This document shows positions 1 to 6,706 of a DNA stretch of 7,046 nt, piece after piece (position 1 is the stretch's first letter; every line of letters begins with the position of its first letter). Location: the NCBI GenBank assembly GCA_003501665.1, contig DNOQ01000032.1:1-7046 (forward strand), written 5' to 3'. This stretch comes from Bacteroidales bacterium (GTDB lineage: Bacteria > Bacteroidota > Bacteroidia > Bacteroidales > VadinHA17). The notes under the pieces were generated by a model. That model was given only the letters and a program-made list of their open reading frames with translations. It did no database searches and was not told the origin of the DNA. A program made the translations under genes and the position numbers.

Positions 1-463
1 TACCAGCAAAAATACGCAGACCTGGCGCTCCAAGCTTATGGGCTACCACGATCCAATCTTTAACAAGTTTCTTTTCCAAGTTTCTTTTTTCAGGATCAGC
101 CCATGTGAAATCATTCCTTACACCAGTGCATCCCAGGTCTAATCCAAGCCTGAAAGCTTTCTTCTTAACGTGATAAATATAGTCATCAGCTGGAGGCTCA
201 GGGTACCCGGGAAAATAATATCCTGTCAGGTCAACTCCTTCAATGCCAATTCTGGCACAAAAATCCAGGACATCATCAATTGTCATTTTCCTGGCGAGTA
301 AAAGGTCATTGAAAGAATATGCATTCAGACTGATCTTCAGGTAATCATTAGAGGGTAATGCTGCTCTTATCCCGTCTGAATTTATAACCGGCATGCCGGC
401 CGCAATACCTGCCATCGCAACTTTTCTTGCAAAACTTCTCCTGTTTAATTTTGTATAAGCCAT
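1..463 (-). CDS. Tat-exported sugar isomerase/epimerase-like TIM-barrel protein (N-terminal part)
   Basis: The gene starts at ATG 463-461 and runs off the left edge after 154 codons, so the C-terminus is missing. The N-terminus holds a twin-arginine signal: NRRSFARK (R8, R9) followed by a short hydrophobic stretch (VAMAGIAAGM, residues 15-24), which predicts folded export by the Tat system. The mature part begins a TIM barrel: a first strand YLKISLNAYSF (41-51), IGIEGVDLTGYYFPGYP (72-88), LGLDLGCTGVRNDF (107-119) and DWIVVAHKLGAPGLRIFAG (136-154). That order resembles the sugar phosphate isomerase/epimerase (AP-endonuclease 2-like, PF01261) family, in which a metal-binding barrel acts on sugars; the metal ligands expected later in the barrel are outside the window. 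The exact substrate cannot be read. It lies downstream of the rhamnosidase-like gene on the same strand with a 197-bp gap, so co-transcription is possible. Confidence 0.85.
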   Translation of the reverse strand, partial: MAYTKLNRRSFARKVAMAGIAAGMPVINSDGIRAALPSNDYLKISLNAYSFNDLLLARKMTIDDVLDFCARIGIEGVDLTGYYFPGYPEPPADDYIYHVKKKAFRLGLDLGCTGVRNDFTWADPEKRNLEKKLVKDWIVVAHKLGAPGLRIFAG

Positions 464-660
464 AATCCTTGTATTCAATATTCTTTCTGTTGTGCTTTAT
501 TCAAATTATCACTCATATCAGATGCATGAGCGGTTGACAGTGATCAATTCATGCCGGAACTGAATAACCATTTTCTTCCGGTTGTAAATATATGTTATTA
601 TTTACATTATTTTATGAACATCTTTCGGCGGAATGTGGTCAAGGTGACCAGCTTATGCAA
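464..660. other. Intergenic spacer with two small hairpins
   Basis: This 197-bp AT-rich spacer separates the hydrolase stop from the TIM-barrel start. It holds a perfect 6-bp stem with a 3-base loop (TGGTCA 636-641 / TGACCA 645-650), 10 bases past the hydrolase stop on the minus strand, and an AT-rich 8-bp stem (TGTAAATA 583-590 / TATTTACA 599-606). Neither is followed by a T-run on the minus strand, so neither is a convincing intrinsic terminator; they could be mRNA 3'-end or processing structures. I see no good match to the Bacteroidetes promoter consensus (TTTG / TAnnTTTG) before the downstream gene and no coding sequence. Confidence 0.5.
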
Positions 661-3600
661 CTACGGATTCGAAACAATTATATGCTCCAGTCCAAAGCCA
701 ATACTCACAGGACCCAACAAACCTGACGGCATAAGCTCATCCGTCGCCGAAAAGGCCTGGTGCCCCTGTGCATATTCAGACCGGTCGGGAACGCGGCGCA
801 CATTGGTTTTTGTAGTCCATTGATTTTCCGGCAAACCGGCATCGCCAATCAGACGGTTGGCCCAGCAGTTGGTCACCTCGATCTTCAGCTCATTTACACC
901 TTCTTTAAGGCTGCCGGCAAGGTTCACCGTCCAGGGTTCGGTCCACAATGTTCCCAAATCCTTTCCATTGACCCATACCCTCGAAATATCGTGGACTTCA
1001 CCCAGTTGCAGTCGTACGGGAAGTTTTGCCTGTTCAGCAGTCAATATAAACGATCTGGAATATGTGGCTGTTCCTGAAAAATATTTGATTTGCGGGTTTG
1101 GATGCTCGTTCCATGGTGTGAGTTCTTCAAAAGTAGCTTCCCAATCCTTCTCCCCGGTTGCCGGAGCGAATGCAAGCTTCCAGGCGCCTTGTATTTCAAA
1201 TGCCGGTTGAACCATTACCTGTACCTTATATATTTTCCCGTTCAAAGCAGTAAAAGAATAATCGCCGCTATTCCAAAAAATAAATTTCGATGAATTTCCC
1301 GCTTTCGAAGTCAGCTCGGGATTTACCTGGCCGCTAACCGTTGTGAAATGATTTTTTCCTGCTTTTTCCCTGAAAATAACAAATGCCGAACCATTTTCCG
1401 GAAGATCAAGCCGGACGGAAGTACGGCCGTCGCTGGTCGATTGATAACAGATTGCTTCTGAAGTTTGCCCGGTAACAGGATTCCAGATTTCAGGCTTTTT
1501 ATTTTCAACGCGGAAAGTACATTCGGCGTTTCCTTTTCCTGAAACAAAATAAATATCTGCATTACTGCCGCTTCGGTGTATATATTCAAACGGGCCTTCA
1601 AAATCGGGCAGGATGTTGTTCGCCTTTAAAATTTCGGGCATTGTTCCTCCTGAATAAATTTTCCCCTTCCCCAACGTCCGGAACTGCATTTGTCCGTTTC
1701 CTTCAGTCCAAAGTTCTGATGTCAAGTTGTTTATATCTTTGTCACTTTCAGGATAATTGATGATGCCGGTTGCACGAACGGGTTTGGTTTGCCCCAGAAC
1801 AATCGTAGCCCCTTCTTTTACCAGTTCAGTAATTTTCTTTAAGACCTCAACGGGAATAGCTGCTTCGTCGAGGTCAACCACAAGCATTTTATAACTCATT
1901 CCGTCGGGCAAAACAAGCCTTCCGTTTTTTACCGATAAGCGCCCGGTCAATGCATCAGAACTAAGCAGGTCATACGCAAAACCCTTAGGGGGAGCGAGTG
2001 TAGAATTCTGGTTCCACTTTTCGCCCCGGCCCCACATGACATAGTTTTTATCGTTCACATAACAGCATACATCAGCAACGAACTTCCCCTTGCGAAGCAT
2101 CAACTGGCACCGCCCCAGGTAATCGATAAAGCTTCCCGCTTCGTTCCACCAGGTCACGTTGGTGTTGATGTGAGTTCCGGCAAAATACTCGTAGCCCGGT
2201 TTCCCCACTTCGGGCGGCGAAGCGGTGAAGGTGTGCCAGATAAAAAAATTTGCCCCGTCGATGAGGCAGAGATCGGCAAAAGGTTTAAGGTATGCCGGGT
2301 ATTTGGTCCAGTGCCGCCCCATGTGGGTAAACGCTTCAACGGCAATAAGCGGATGACCATAGACATGGCCAGCCATCGCGGCATATCGCATATTCGATTT
2401 CGTACCCAGGTCGTTTAAGCCGGAACACCAGAATTCGCCCTGCGGCATATCGTTTTTACCCCAGAACGTCAGTTGGTCGGCTTCCTCAAACATGGGAGCG
2501 GTGCGTGGCCAGGGTCCGCCGTTTTCAGAGTGCCATTGCATCCCGCTGGCGTGACAGAGGCTGCCAATGGTTTCATAACAATTGTGTATGAAACATTCGC
2601 TCACCGTCCGCAGGTAATCGTGCAGAAACCTTTCGTTTACCGAACGATCTGCTCCCGAAACACCTGCAAGTATGGGCATATATGGACGAATATCGTACCC
2701 ACGGTATTTTTTAAAGTCATTTTCAAAATTCACCGACCAGTCGGGCTGACCGCCTTCCCAGCTGACGTTGTAAAAATGAGTCAGGGTAAGCCCTGCAAGC
2801 GGCCCTGCATCTTTCAGGATTTCGGAACCCATAAGGTGAAAATACCTCGTGACGGCTTCTGCATTTAAGATGTCAACCCCTCCTTCTTCACCAATGACAT
2901 GGTACCCAAAACGCAGTATCCGCCACTCTCCTTCAGGAGCATCCCACTGAAGCTTTCCATCGGTAATTTTGTCTTTCAGGTCGACAATTTCCCCGGATAT
3001 TGTGGAACCTGCTTCAGGCGCCGAAACGGTTTCCCATTCGCCATTCAGGTTAACGGCTTTGCTTTTATCCGAAGAATTATCCCTGGATTTTACGCGAACG
3101 GCCAGCAAGGCCACATCCTGAAAATACTTTTTATCGGAAGGCTTTTCGAGTTTTACTGAAACTTTTGAAGGGCCGGAAGTCGAAGAGGCTGTCCAGATGA
3201 GTTGTTTAGGCCCATCTTCCTTCATGTCCCAGGGGCCGCGAAGCGAACCGCCGGTATTTGCAATATTCATGCTCATTTTCAATCCCAGACGGTTGGCTTC
3301 GTGCATGGTGTGTTTCACCATTTCGCGCCATCCGGGACTCATAAATTCATGCTTTATATTTAAAGGAACGGGGATATGACCTGTTCTCCCGTCGTAAGAA
3401 TCCCAGTATCCGCGCGAATCGAAAAGCAGGAATCCCCCGATCCCTTTTTTGTGCATCTCTTCCAGATCGCTTGTAATCAACTCTTTAGTCACGTTTCCCT
3501 TCAGCCACCAGTAGTAAACCCAGGGCTTCCCGGTGGCCGGAACTGTTTGGAATTCTTTTTCGGAGAGGGTTATATCAGCTGTTTTGCCACCATTTCCTCT

Positions 3601-3708
3601 TTCTTTCAATGAACAGCCCAGAAAAAACAATACAGCTAAAATTGAGCAAGTTAAACACACATTTAATTTGCAGGTATAAAAGTTTCGGTAATTCAATTTC
3701 CGGTTCAT
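661..3708 (-). CDS. Lipoprotein glycoside hydrolase, GH106 alpha-L-rhamnosidase-like
   Basis: This is a complete 1015-residue protein, ATG 3708-3706 to TAG. The N-terminus is a lipoprotein signal: a basic start, a hydrophobic run (ILAVLFFLG, 23-31) and a lipobox FLGC with Cys32 as the lipidated residue, so it is anchored in a membrane. The catalytic part (about 55-530) has features of GH106: PWVYYWWLKGNVT (62-74), HKKGIGGFLLFDSRG (86-100), HFYNVSWEGG (311-320) followed by FKKYRGYDIRPYMPIL (332-347), WHSENGG (392-398) and LIAVEAFTHMG (454-464). Acidic candidates for the active site are E318, E395 and E458; which serve as acid, base or calcium ligand needs an alignment. Residues of about 540-690 look like a glutamine-amidotransferase-like domain (MLVVDLDEAAIP, TIVLGQTKP). 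About 840-1010 form a galactose-binding-like beta-sandwich (VWVNGKDLGTLWTEPW). GH106 enzymes remove terminal alpha-L-rhamnose from plant or algal glycans such as pectin; rhamnose specificity is inferred from family only. No SusC/SusD genes are in the window. Confidence 0.88.
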   Translation of the reverse strand: MNRKLNYRNFYTCKLNVCLTCSILAVLFFLGCSLKERGNGGKTADITLSEKEFQTVPATGKPWVYYWWLKGNVTKELITSDLEEMHKKGIGGFLLFDSRGYWDSYDGRTGHIPVPLNIKHEFMSPGWREMVKHTMHEANRLGLKMSMNIANTGGSLRGPWDMKEDGPKQLIWTASSTSGPSKVSVKLEKPSDKKYFQDVALLAVRVKSRDNSSDKSKAVNLNGEWETVSAPEAGSTISGEIVDLKDKITDGKLQWDAPEGEWRILRFGYHVIGEEGGVDILNAEAVTRYFHLMGSEILKDAGPLAGLTLTHFYNVSWEGGQPDWSVNFENDFKKYRGYDIRPYMPILAGVSGADRSVNERFLHDYLRTVSECFIHNCYETIGSLCHASGMQWHSENGGPWPRTAPMFEEADQLTFWGKNDMPQGEFWCSGLNDLGTKSNMRYAAMAGHVYGHPLIAVEAFTHMGRHWTKYPAYLKPFADLCLIDGANFFIWHTFTASPPEVGKPGYEYFAGTHINTNVTWWNEAGSFIDYLGRCQLMLRKGKFVADVCCYVNDKNYVMWGRGEKWNQNSTLAPPKGFAYDLLSSDALTGRLSVKNGRLVLPDGMSYKMLVVDLDEAAIPVEVLKKITELVKEGATIVLGQTKPVRATGIINYPESDKDINNLTSELWTEGNGQMQFRTLGKGKIYSGGTMPEILKANNILPDFEGPFEYIHRSGSNADIYFVSGKGNAECTFRVENKKPEIWNPVTGQTSEAICYQSTSDGRTSVRLDLPENGSAFVIFREKAGKNHFTTVSGQVNPELTSKAGNSSKFIFWNSGDYSFTALNGKIYKVQVMVQPAFEIQGAWKLAFAPATGEKDWEATFEELTPWNEHPNPQIKYFSGTATYSRSFILTAEQAKLPVRLQLGEVHDISRVWVNGKDLGTLWTEPWTVNLAGSLKEGVNELKIEVTNCWANRLIGDAGLPENQWTTKTNVRRVPDRSEYAQGHQAFSATDELMPSGLLGPVSIGFGLEHIIVSNP

Positions 3709-3772
3709 CGGTTGCAGGTTTAAATTGATTCAGAAATACAAAGAAAGCAGTTGTTTTCTATCTGTTAAAAGG

Positions 3773-3792
3773 TATCCGATGACAATCGGATA
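3773..3792. repeat. 8-bp perfect inverted repeat upstream of the hydrolase gene
   Basis: TATCCGAT (3773-3780) is followed by a GACA spacer and its exact reverse complement ATCGGATA (3785-3792). The site lies 65-84 bp before the hydrolase ATG. It can extend by two G-T pairs if transcribed. It could be a dyad operator for a regulator of the hydrolase or a hairpin in its 5' leader; on the minus strand it is followed by CCTTTTAA, too short a T-run for a confident terminator. Function is inference. Confidence 0.45.
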
Positions 3793-3827
3793 TTCACCCA
3801 TCATGGTTACCAAATATCGGGTTTTAG

Positions 3828-3929
3828 CTGGAAGAAGGCAAGTATGATGGCGCTAATCTGGAAGAGGTGGATCGGCTAATGTATCCAGAGCAAGCTCCGG
3901 ACTCAAATAATGGTGCAAGCACCGGTTAA
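3828..3929 (+). pseudogene. Possible C-terminal remnant of a lost gene
   Basis: One frame reads 33 codons in a protein-like manner, beginning LEEGKYDGANLEEVDRLMYP and ending in NNGASTG before TAA 3927-3929; directly upstream is a stop (TAG 3825-3827) and there is no usable start codon. The acidic/hydrophobic pattern and the higher GC than the flanks suggest the tail of a formerly longer gene, but the stretch is short enough to be open by chance. I do not recognise the family. Confidence 0.2.
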
Positions 3930-3990
3930 CCGAACCGCCGGATGACGATGAGCCCGGCGCAGCCAGTTACACCTGCCCTTCACGCGAAGG
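3912..3990. repeat. GC-rich cluster of three short hairpins and a palindrome
   Basis: Four self-complementary elements lie end to end: GGTGC-AA-GCACC (3912-3923), the palindrome CGGTTAACCG (3923-3932), a 6-bp stem CGCCGG (3936-3941) / CCGGCG (3954-3959) with a 12-base loop, and CCTTC-ACGC-GAAGG (3977-3990). All stems are perfect. None is followed by a T-run. The base composition differs from the AT-rich sequence on both sides. This could be the end of a vanished mobile element, a structured RNA or a repeat family of this genome; no family is recognised. Confidence 0.4.
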
Positions 3991-4132
3991 CGGATTAAAT
4001 TCATGAACATTAAGGATGTTAAATTGTTTCTTTATATATGATTCTCAGGAAAATTATACACATGTATGAACAAAAATCATTCAGGGATGCATATCAGAAA
4101 ATAAAATTAAACAAACCTTAATAACACAAGCC

Positions 4133-4321
4133 ATGGCAAAATATCTTGTAGAGGTTTCTCATAGCCCTGATAAGATTGAATGTCTTCATACAATTCAGAT
4201 TTTTTTAAGCTCAGGGTCTCATTTTCTTACCCATGCAGATTGGGGTTGTCTTGATGGAGACCACAAAGCGTTGTCAGGTCGGACATGCCGAGCCCATTCA
4301 CCACCTTTTAAGGGCATATGA
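4133..4321 (+). pseudogene. Truncated small conserved-type protein (MAKYLVEV...HADWGC family)
   Basis: The frame opens at ATG 4133 and reads 62 codons to TGA 4319-4321. Residues 1-46 (MAKYLVEVSHSPDK near the start, GSHFLTHADWGC at 28-39, DGDHKA at 41-46) match from memory the N-terminal half of an uncharacterised bacterial family of roughly 85-95 residues, in which HKA is followed by W and a beta-strand rich second half ending near a KIVQLNKF-like motif. Here the expected continuation is absent: residues 47-62 are rich in R, S, C and P and unlike that family. The frame then overlaps the 3' end of the convergent phosphatase gene by 14 bp. A deletion or rearrangement between about 4271 and 4307 that removed the 3' half is the simplest reading. 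No ribosome binding site is evident. The function of the family is unknown to me, and the gene is probably dead, though the short product could still be made. Confidence 0.55.
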
Positions 4322-5111
4322 TTTTTTTAACTTCTTCAGCCCAACCCTCTACACCATATTTTTGACTTACTATCCAGTTTTTCTTGATAGATTTAAGAAT
4401 TCGCCCCTTATTACGAATTATGATTGAGATATCAGTTATTGAGAGAAAGTCAAAATCATTGTAGCTGTCTCCCAAGCCAATTGAAATAACCGGACTATCC
4501 GGGAACTGTTTTTTGTAAAAATCCAAAAGGAATGTAACCGCGTTACCCTTACCCGAATCTTTTGGGATTAAATGGGCAAACCGGCCTCCTAAAACAATTT
4601 TATAATTATAGGAATATGAGAGCCTTATAATCTTTTTCAGGGTGTCCTTGCCGCGAGGCAAAACAAAAGGTTCTGAGAAATGGCGCCGCTTTGCTTTTTC
4701 TGCTTCCTCAGCTGAAAGCCCGGTATATGACATAATCTCTTCAACAGAAAGTCTGCTGATTCCTTGCAATGGGATTCCAATATGACTGCTGATTTCATCA
4801 AGCACGTCCGGAGGTTGTATAACCGGAGTGGCAAAATGAACCACATAATAACCATTGTCTGGCTGTGTCCGGGGAAATTCGCCAGGATATGTTTCCGGGA
4901 AATAAATACCACCTCCGTTTTCTACAACAAAAGGATGAGAAATATTCAGAGCCCTGATAATTTGTTTAACTTCTTCTGCAGTTTTGCTTGTTACTGCCAC
5001 AAGGGGTATATTTTTTTCGCGGATAGATGCCAGGGCCCCTCCTGCCTGTTCAAATGAATAAGTTTCAAAATCAAGCAAAGTACCATCAAGATCTGTGAAA
5101 ATTATATACAT
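4308..5111 (-). CDS. gpgP: Glucosyl-/mannosyl-3-phosphoglycerate phosphatase (HAD family)
   Basis: This 267-residue protein is a HAD-superfamily phosphatase of the MPGP/Cof IIB type. It removes phosphate from glucosyl- (or mannosyl-) 3-phosphoglycerate to give the free glycosylglycerate in the cytoplasm. Motif I is DLDGT (D7 nucleophile, D9 acid/base), motif II is VAVTSK (T41, S42), an ENGGG segment follows at 64-68, motif III lysine is K188 in DSGKG, and motif IV is GLGDSYNDF (D215, D219, Mg2+ binding). The C2B cap lies at roughly 85-175. I chose ATG 5111-5109 because it places motif I at the usual distance from the N-terminus; an in-frame ATG at 5174 would add 21 residues that overlap the upstream gene and look unlike the family. 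The start is one base after the TGA of the synthase, implying translational coupling. The C-terminus VEGWAEEVKKI is typical of the family, so the gene is full length. The sugar (glucose or mannose) is assigned from the neighbouring synthase. Confidence 0.88.
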   Translation of the reverse strand: MYIIFTDLDGTLLDFETYSFEQAGGALASIREKNIPLVAVTSKTAEEVKQIIRALNISHPFVVENGGGIYFPETYPGEFPRTQPDNGYYVVHFATPVIQPPDVLDEISSHIGIPLQGISRLSVEEIMSYTGLSAEEAEKAKRRHFSEPFVLPRGKDTLKKIIRLSYSYNYKIVLGGRFAHLIPKDSGKGNAVTFLLDFYKKQFPDSPVISIGLGDSYNDFDFLSITDISIIIRNKGRILKSIKKNWIVSQKYGVEGWAEEVKKIICP

Positions 5112-5112
5112 T

Positions 5113-6306
5113 TCAATAAGTCTCGACTGCCTGAATGAGTTTTTCCATAATCCCGTCAATTGCGGCTCCGACACGTTTCCATTCAGGTATCATGGGAGAG
5201 CCATATGCATGTTGATAAAAATCGAGTGAAGCGGCTTCAATTGTCTGTGCGAATAATTCAACTGTAGAAAGTTCCTCGTGAAAATCAAAAGAAATAGTTC
5301 CGCTGTAAATCTTGGCATATGATTCATAGATACCCACACTTTCCCTGGCATGTTTTAAATATGTGAGCCGGATGGTTGTCAGCATATCATGAGTCAGAAT
5401 GACGCCGTTGCTCGAAAGATATGAAAAAAAGGTTCTGGCAATATCAGTAGCCATCTTATTGAGACCTTTATCCATTTCTGTGCCTGCCTCCTGGTGTTTA
5501 TGATCATAGCGTTCCACCAGTTCAACCTGGCATACCTGCGAAACACGCACTATACGGTATATTTCGCTTAGCAATCCGACTTCAATACCCCAGTCGGACG
5601 GATACCTTAGCATCCTGGCCTGGGAAACGAAAGTGGCAAATTCACCGGAAAGAGGATACCTGAAATCGCTTAAATAATCGAGGAACTCGGTTGTACCCAG
5701 GATATCCTTTAAAGTTCTGACTAAAGGAAAGTAGAATAATCTGGTTACCCGTCCATAAAACTTTGTCTTATAGCGGATATAATATCCTTTGGAAAATTGA
5801 AATCCCAGATTCATTACAGGAAAAATGAGTCGTGTAAGGAAAGCTTTATTATAGGTAATAATATCGGCATCGTGAAAAGCAATTACCGCCACTTCATTCT
5901 TGCCTGTGATATAGCCCAGGGCAGTCCAGACTGAACGTCCTTTTCCCCTCGGACCTAATGGCAAATGCTCCTCAATCATAGCGATAACCTGTTTTAATTC
6001 AGGGCTGTCGTTCCAGATCAGGCAAGCTTTTTTATTCAAGGGTGCAACGATTTCTTTTGCTTTCCGATATTCCTCTTCGTCAGCCTGATCGAGAGCTATA
6101 TAGACACGTTTTACATATTCTGTTTCCGCGAGGACTTCAATGATGTTTTTCATGGCGTCACCTGAAAGATCACGGAAAAGTGCAGGGATCAAAACACCTA
6201 CAGGTATCTTTTGGCTTGTGCACAGGATTTTTTGTTCAATCCTGCTGACATCCGCGCCGGTAAGAAGCGAAAATGTCGGTACAACATTATAATGAAAATC
6301 AGCCAT
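5113..6306 (-). CDS. gpgS: Glucosyl-3-phosphoglycerate synthase (GT81 family)
   Basis: This 397-residue cytoplasmic glycosyltransferase probably transfers glucose from an NDP-glucose to 3-phosphoglycerate, the first step of glucosylglycerate synthesis. Visible features of the GT-A fold of GT81 are VGVLIPALF (36-44), GPRGKGRSVWTAL (118-130), the metal- and nucleotide-binding DxD in AFHDADI (D146, D148), the acceptor-region segment RYPLSGEFA (216-224), DWGIEVGLL (238-246) and RYDHKHQ (266-272, a likely metal-ligand histidine). A helical C-terminal part follows to residue 397; the protein is longer than the roughly 320-residue mycobacterial enzymes. I chose ATG 6306-6304; an upstream in-frame TTG at 6318-6316 would add four residues. 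The phosphatase follows with a one-base gap, which strongly supports the two-step pathway. A mannosyl- specificity is the main alternative, since GT81 sequences alone do not settle the sugar donor. Confidence 0.87.
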   Translation of the reverse strand: MADFHYNVVPTFSLLTGADVSRIEQKILCTSQKIPVGVLIPALFRDLSGDAMKNIIEVLAETEYVKRVYIALDQADEEEYRKAKEIVAPLNKKACLIWNDSPELKQVIAMIEEHLPLGPRGKGRSVWTALGYITGKNEVAVIAFHDADIITYNKAFLTRLIFPVMNLGFQFSKGYYIRYKTKFYGRVTRLFYFPLVRTLKDILGTTEFLDYLSDFRYPLSGEFATFVSQARMLRYPSDWGIEVGLLSEIYRIVRVSQVCQVELVERYDHKHQEAGTEMDKGLNKMATDIARTFFSYLSSNGVILTHDMLTTIRLTYLKHARESVGIYESYAKIYSGTISFDFHEELSTVELFAQTIEAASLDFYQHAYGSPMIPEWKRVGAAIDGIMEKLIQAVETY

Positions 6307-6321
6307 AATAATATGCAAACT

Positions 6322-6343
6322 GGTTGATTATATTATAACAACC
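6322..6343. promoter_or_regulatory. Operator-like 22-bp palindrome before the synthase gene
   Basis: The half-sites GGTTG (6322-6326) and CAACC (6339-6343) flank the inner complementary arms TTATA (6328-6332) and TATAA (6334-6338), offset by one base. The site ends 16 bp before the chosen ATG of the synthase. With a one-base centre in the inner arms it is unlikely to be an RNA hairpin and looks more like a dyad for a DNA-binding dimer overlapping the promoter or start region. The regulator is unknown; AT-rich inner arms can arise by chance. Confidence 0.35.
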
Positions 6344-6426
6344 CTGAAGGGAGAATGTTTGACAGAGACGGGAATATCAAGCCGGGAGGGAAAATAAAAC
6401 CGAAAATCTTTACCTTTATCAAACTA

Positions 6427-6706
6427 TCAGTAAACCGGCAGATAAATGCCCTTTAGTCGCATGGCACTTACCGGATAACTGTAAATATCAGTATTATTTA
6501 AGGTAAGCAAAAATCCATCCTTCTTTGACTGATTCAAAAAATTATCTGAAAAACCTTCAAATGCTTAAGGAACAGACAGGCGTTGTCATGGTTTTTTATC
6601 ATTACTGTATGCCAGCTTTCCCAATCAGATTCATTATCAGTTTGAAGATTCAATGTCCGACTAACCTGGTTGCCATCAAGTAAGTTTTTTCTGTAATTTT
6701 ACCCAT
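6427..6706 (-). pseudogene. Possible frameshifted small gene
   Basis: Two adjoining minus-strand frames read in a protein-like manner. The first runs open for 54 codons (6698-6537) and includes DGNQVSRTLNLQTDNESD and WESWHTVMIKNHDNACLFLK. The second is open for 45 codons (6564-6430), starts AFEGFSDNFLNQSKKDGFLL and ends KGIYLPVY before TGA 6429-6427. A single lost base near 6564 would join CLFLK to AFEGF. An ATG at 6706-6704 (MGKITEKTYLM...) lies in a third frame, so an intact ancestor would need a second shift near 6670. I do not recognise a family. Chance open frames of this length in AT-rich spacer are not rare, so confidence is low. Confidence 0.25.

Larger units (their letters stand above)
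3709..4132. other. Intergenic region, no intact gene
   Basis: This 424-bp divergent spacer separates the start of the hydrolase (minus) from the small truncated gene (plus). Its outer parts are AT-rich, while about 3828-3990 is distinctly richer in G and C and dense in short hairpins (annotated separately). I found no clear Bacteroidetes promoter (TTTG / TAnnTTTG) on either strand, no tRNA fold and no complete open reading frame of meaningful length. Confidence 0.6.

Noticed and set aside
636..650. Hairpin after the hydrolase gene as an intrinsic terminator
   Set aside because: The 6-bp stem is not followed by a T-run on the minus strand, so terminator function is not supported.
551..1293. 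Several plus-strand open frames of 67-117 codons
   Set aside because: They lie mostly opposite the 3' part of the rhamnosidase-like gene, have no recognisable domains and are explained as antisense shadows of its coding sequence.
2154..3612. Further open frames inside the hydrolase gene on both strands
   Set aside because: All overlap the well-supported 1015-residue frame, and none has family-like motifs.
3931..3965. Resemblance of the GAACCGCCGG stem to group II intron domain V
   Set aside because: The typical 34-base domain V fold with its conserved catalytic triad and tetraloop is not formed; only a 6-bp stem with a 12-base loop is present, and no intron reverse transcriptase is nearby.
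4233..4427. A 64-codon plus-strand frame overlapping the truncated small gene and the phosphatase end
   Set aside because: Its first part overlaps the better frame from 4133 and its second part is antisense to the phosphatase; it might carry a shifted continuation (VGHAEPIHHLL), but the match to the expected family end is not convincing.
6425..6641. Three copies of TATCAGT at 6425, 6486 and 6635
   Set aside because: The spacing is irregular and the motif is short and AT-rich; it also appears elsewhere in the window (near 4429), so chance is likely.
6561..6683. A 40-codon plus-strand frame beginning MLKEQTGVVM
   Set aside because: It lies exactly antisense and in register with the minus-strand frame of the possible decayed gene, has no ribosome binding site and no recognisable similarity.
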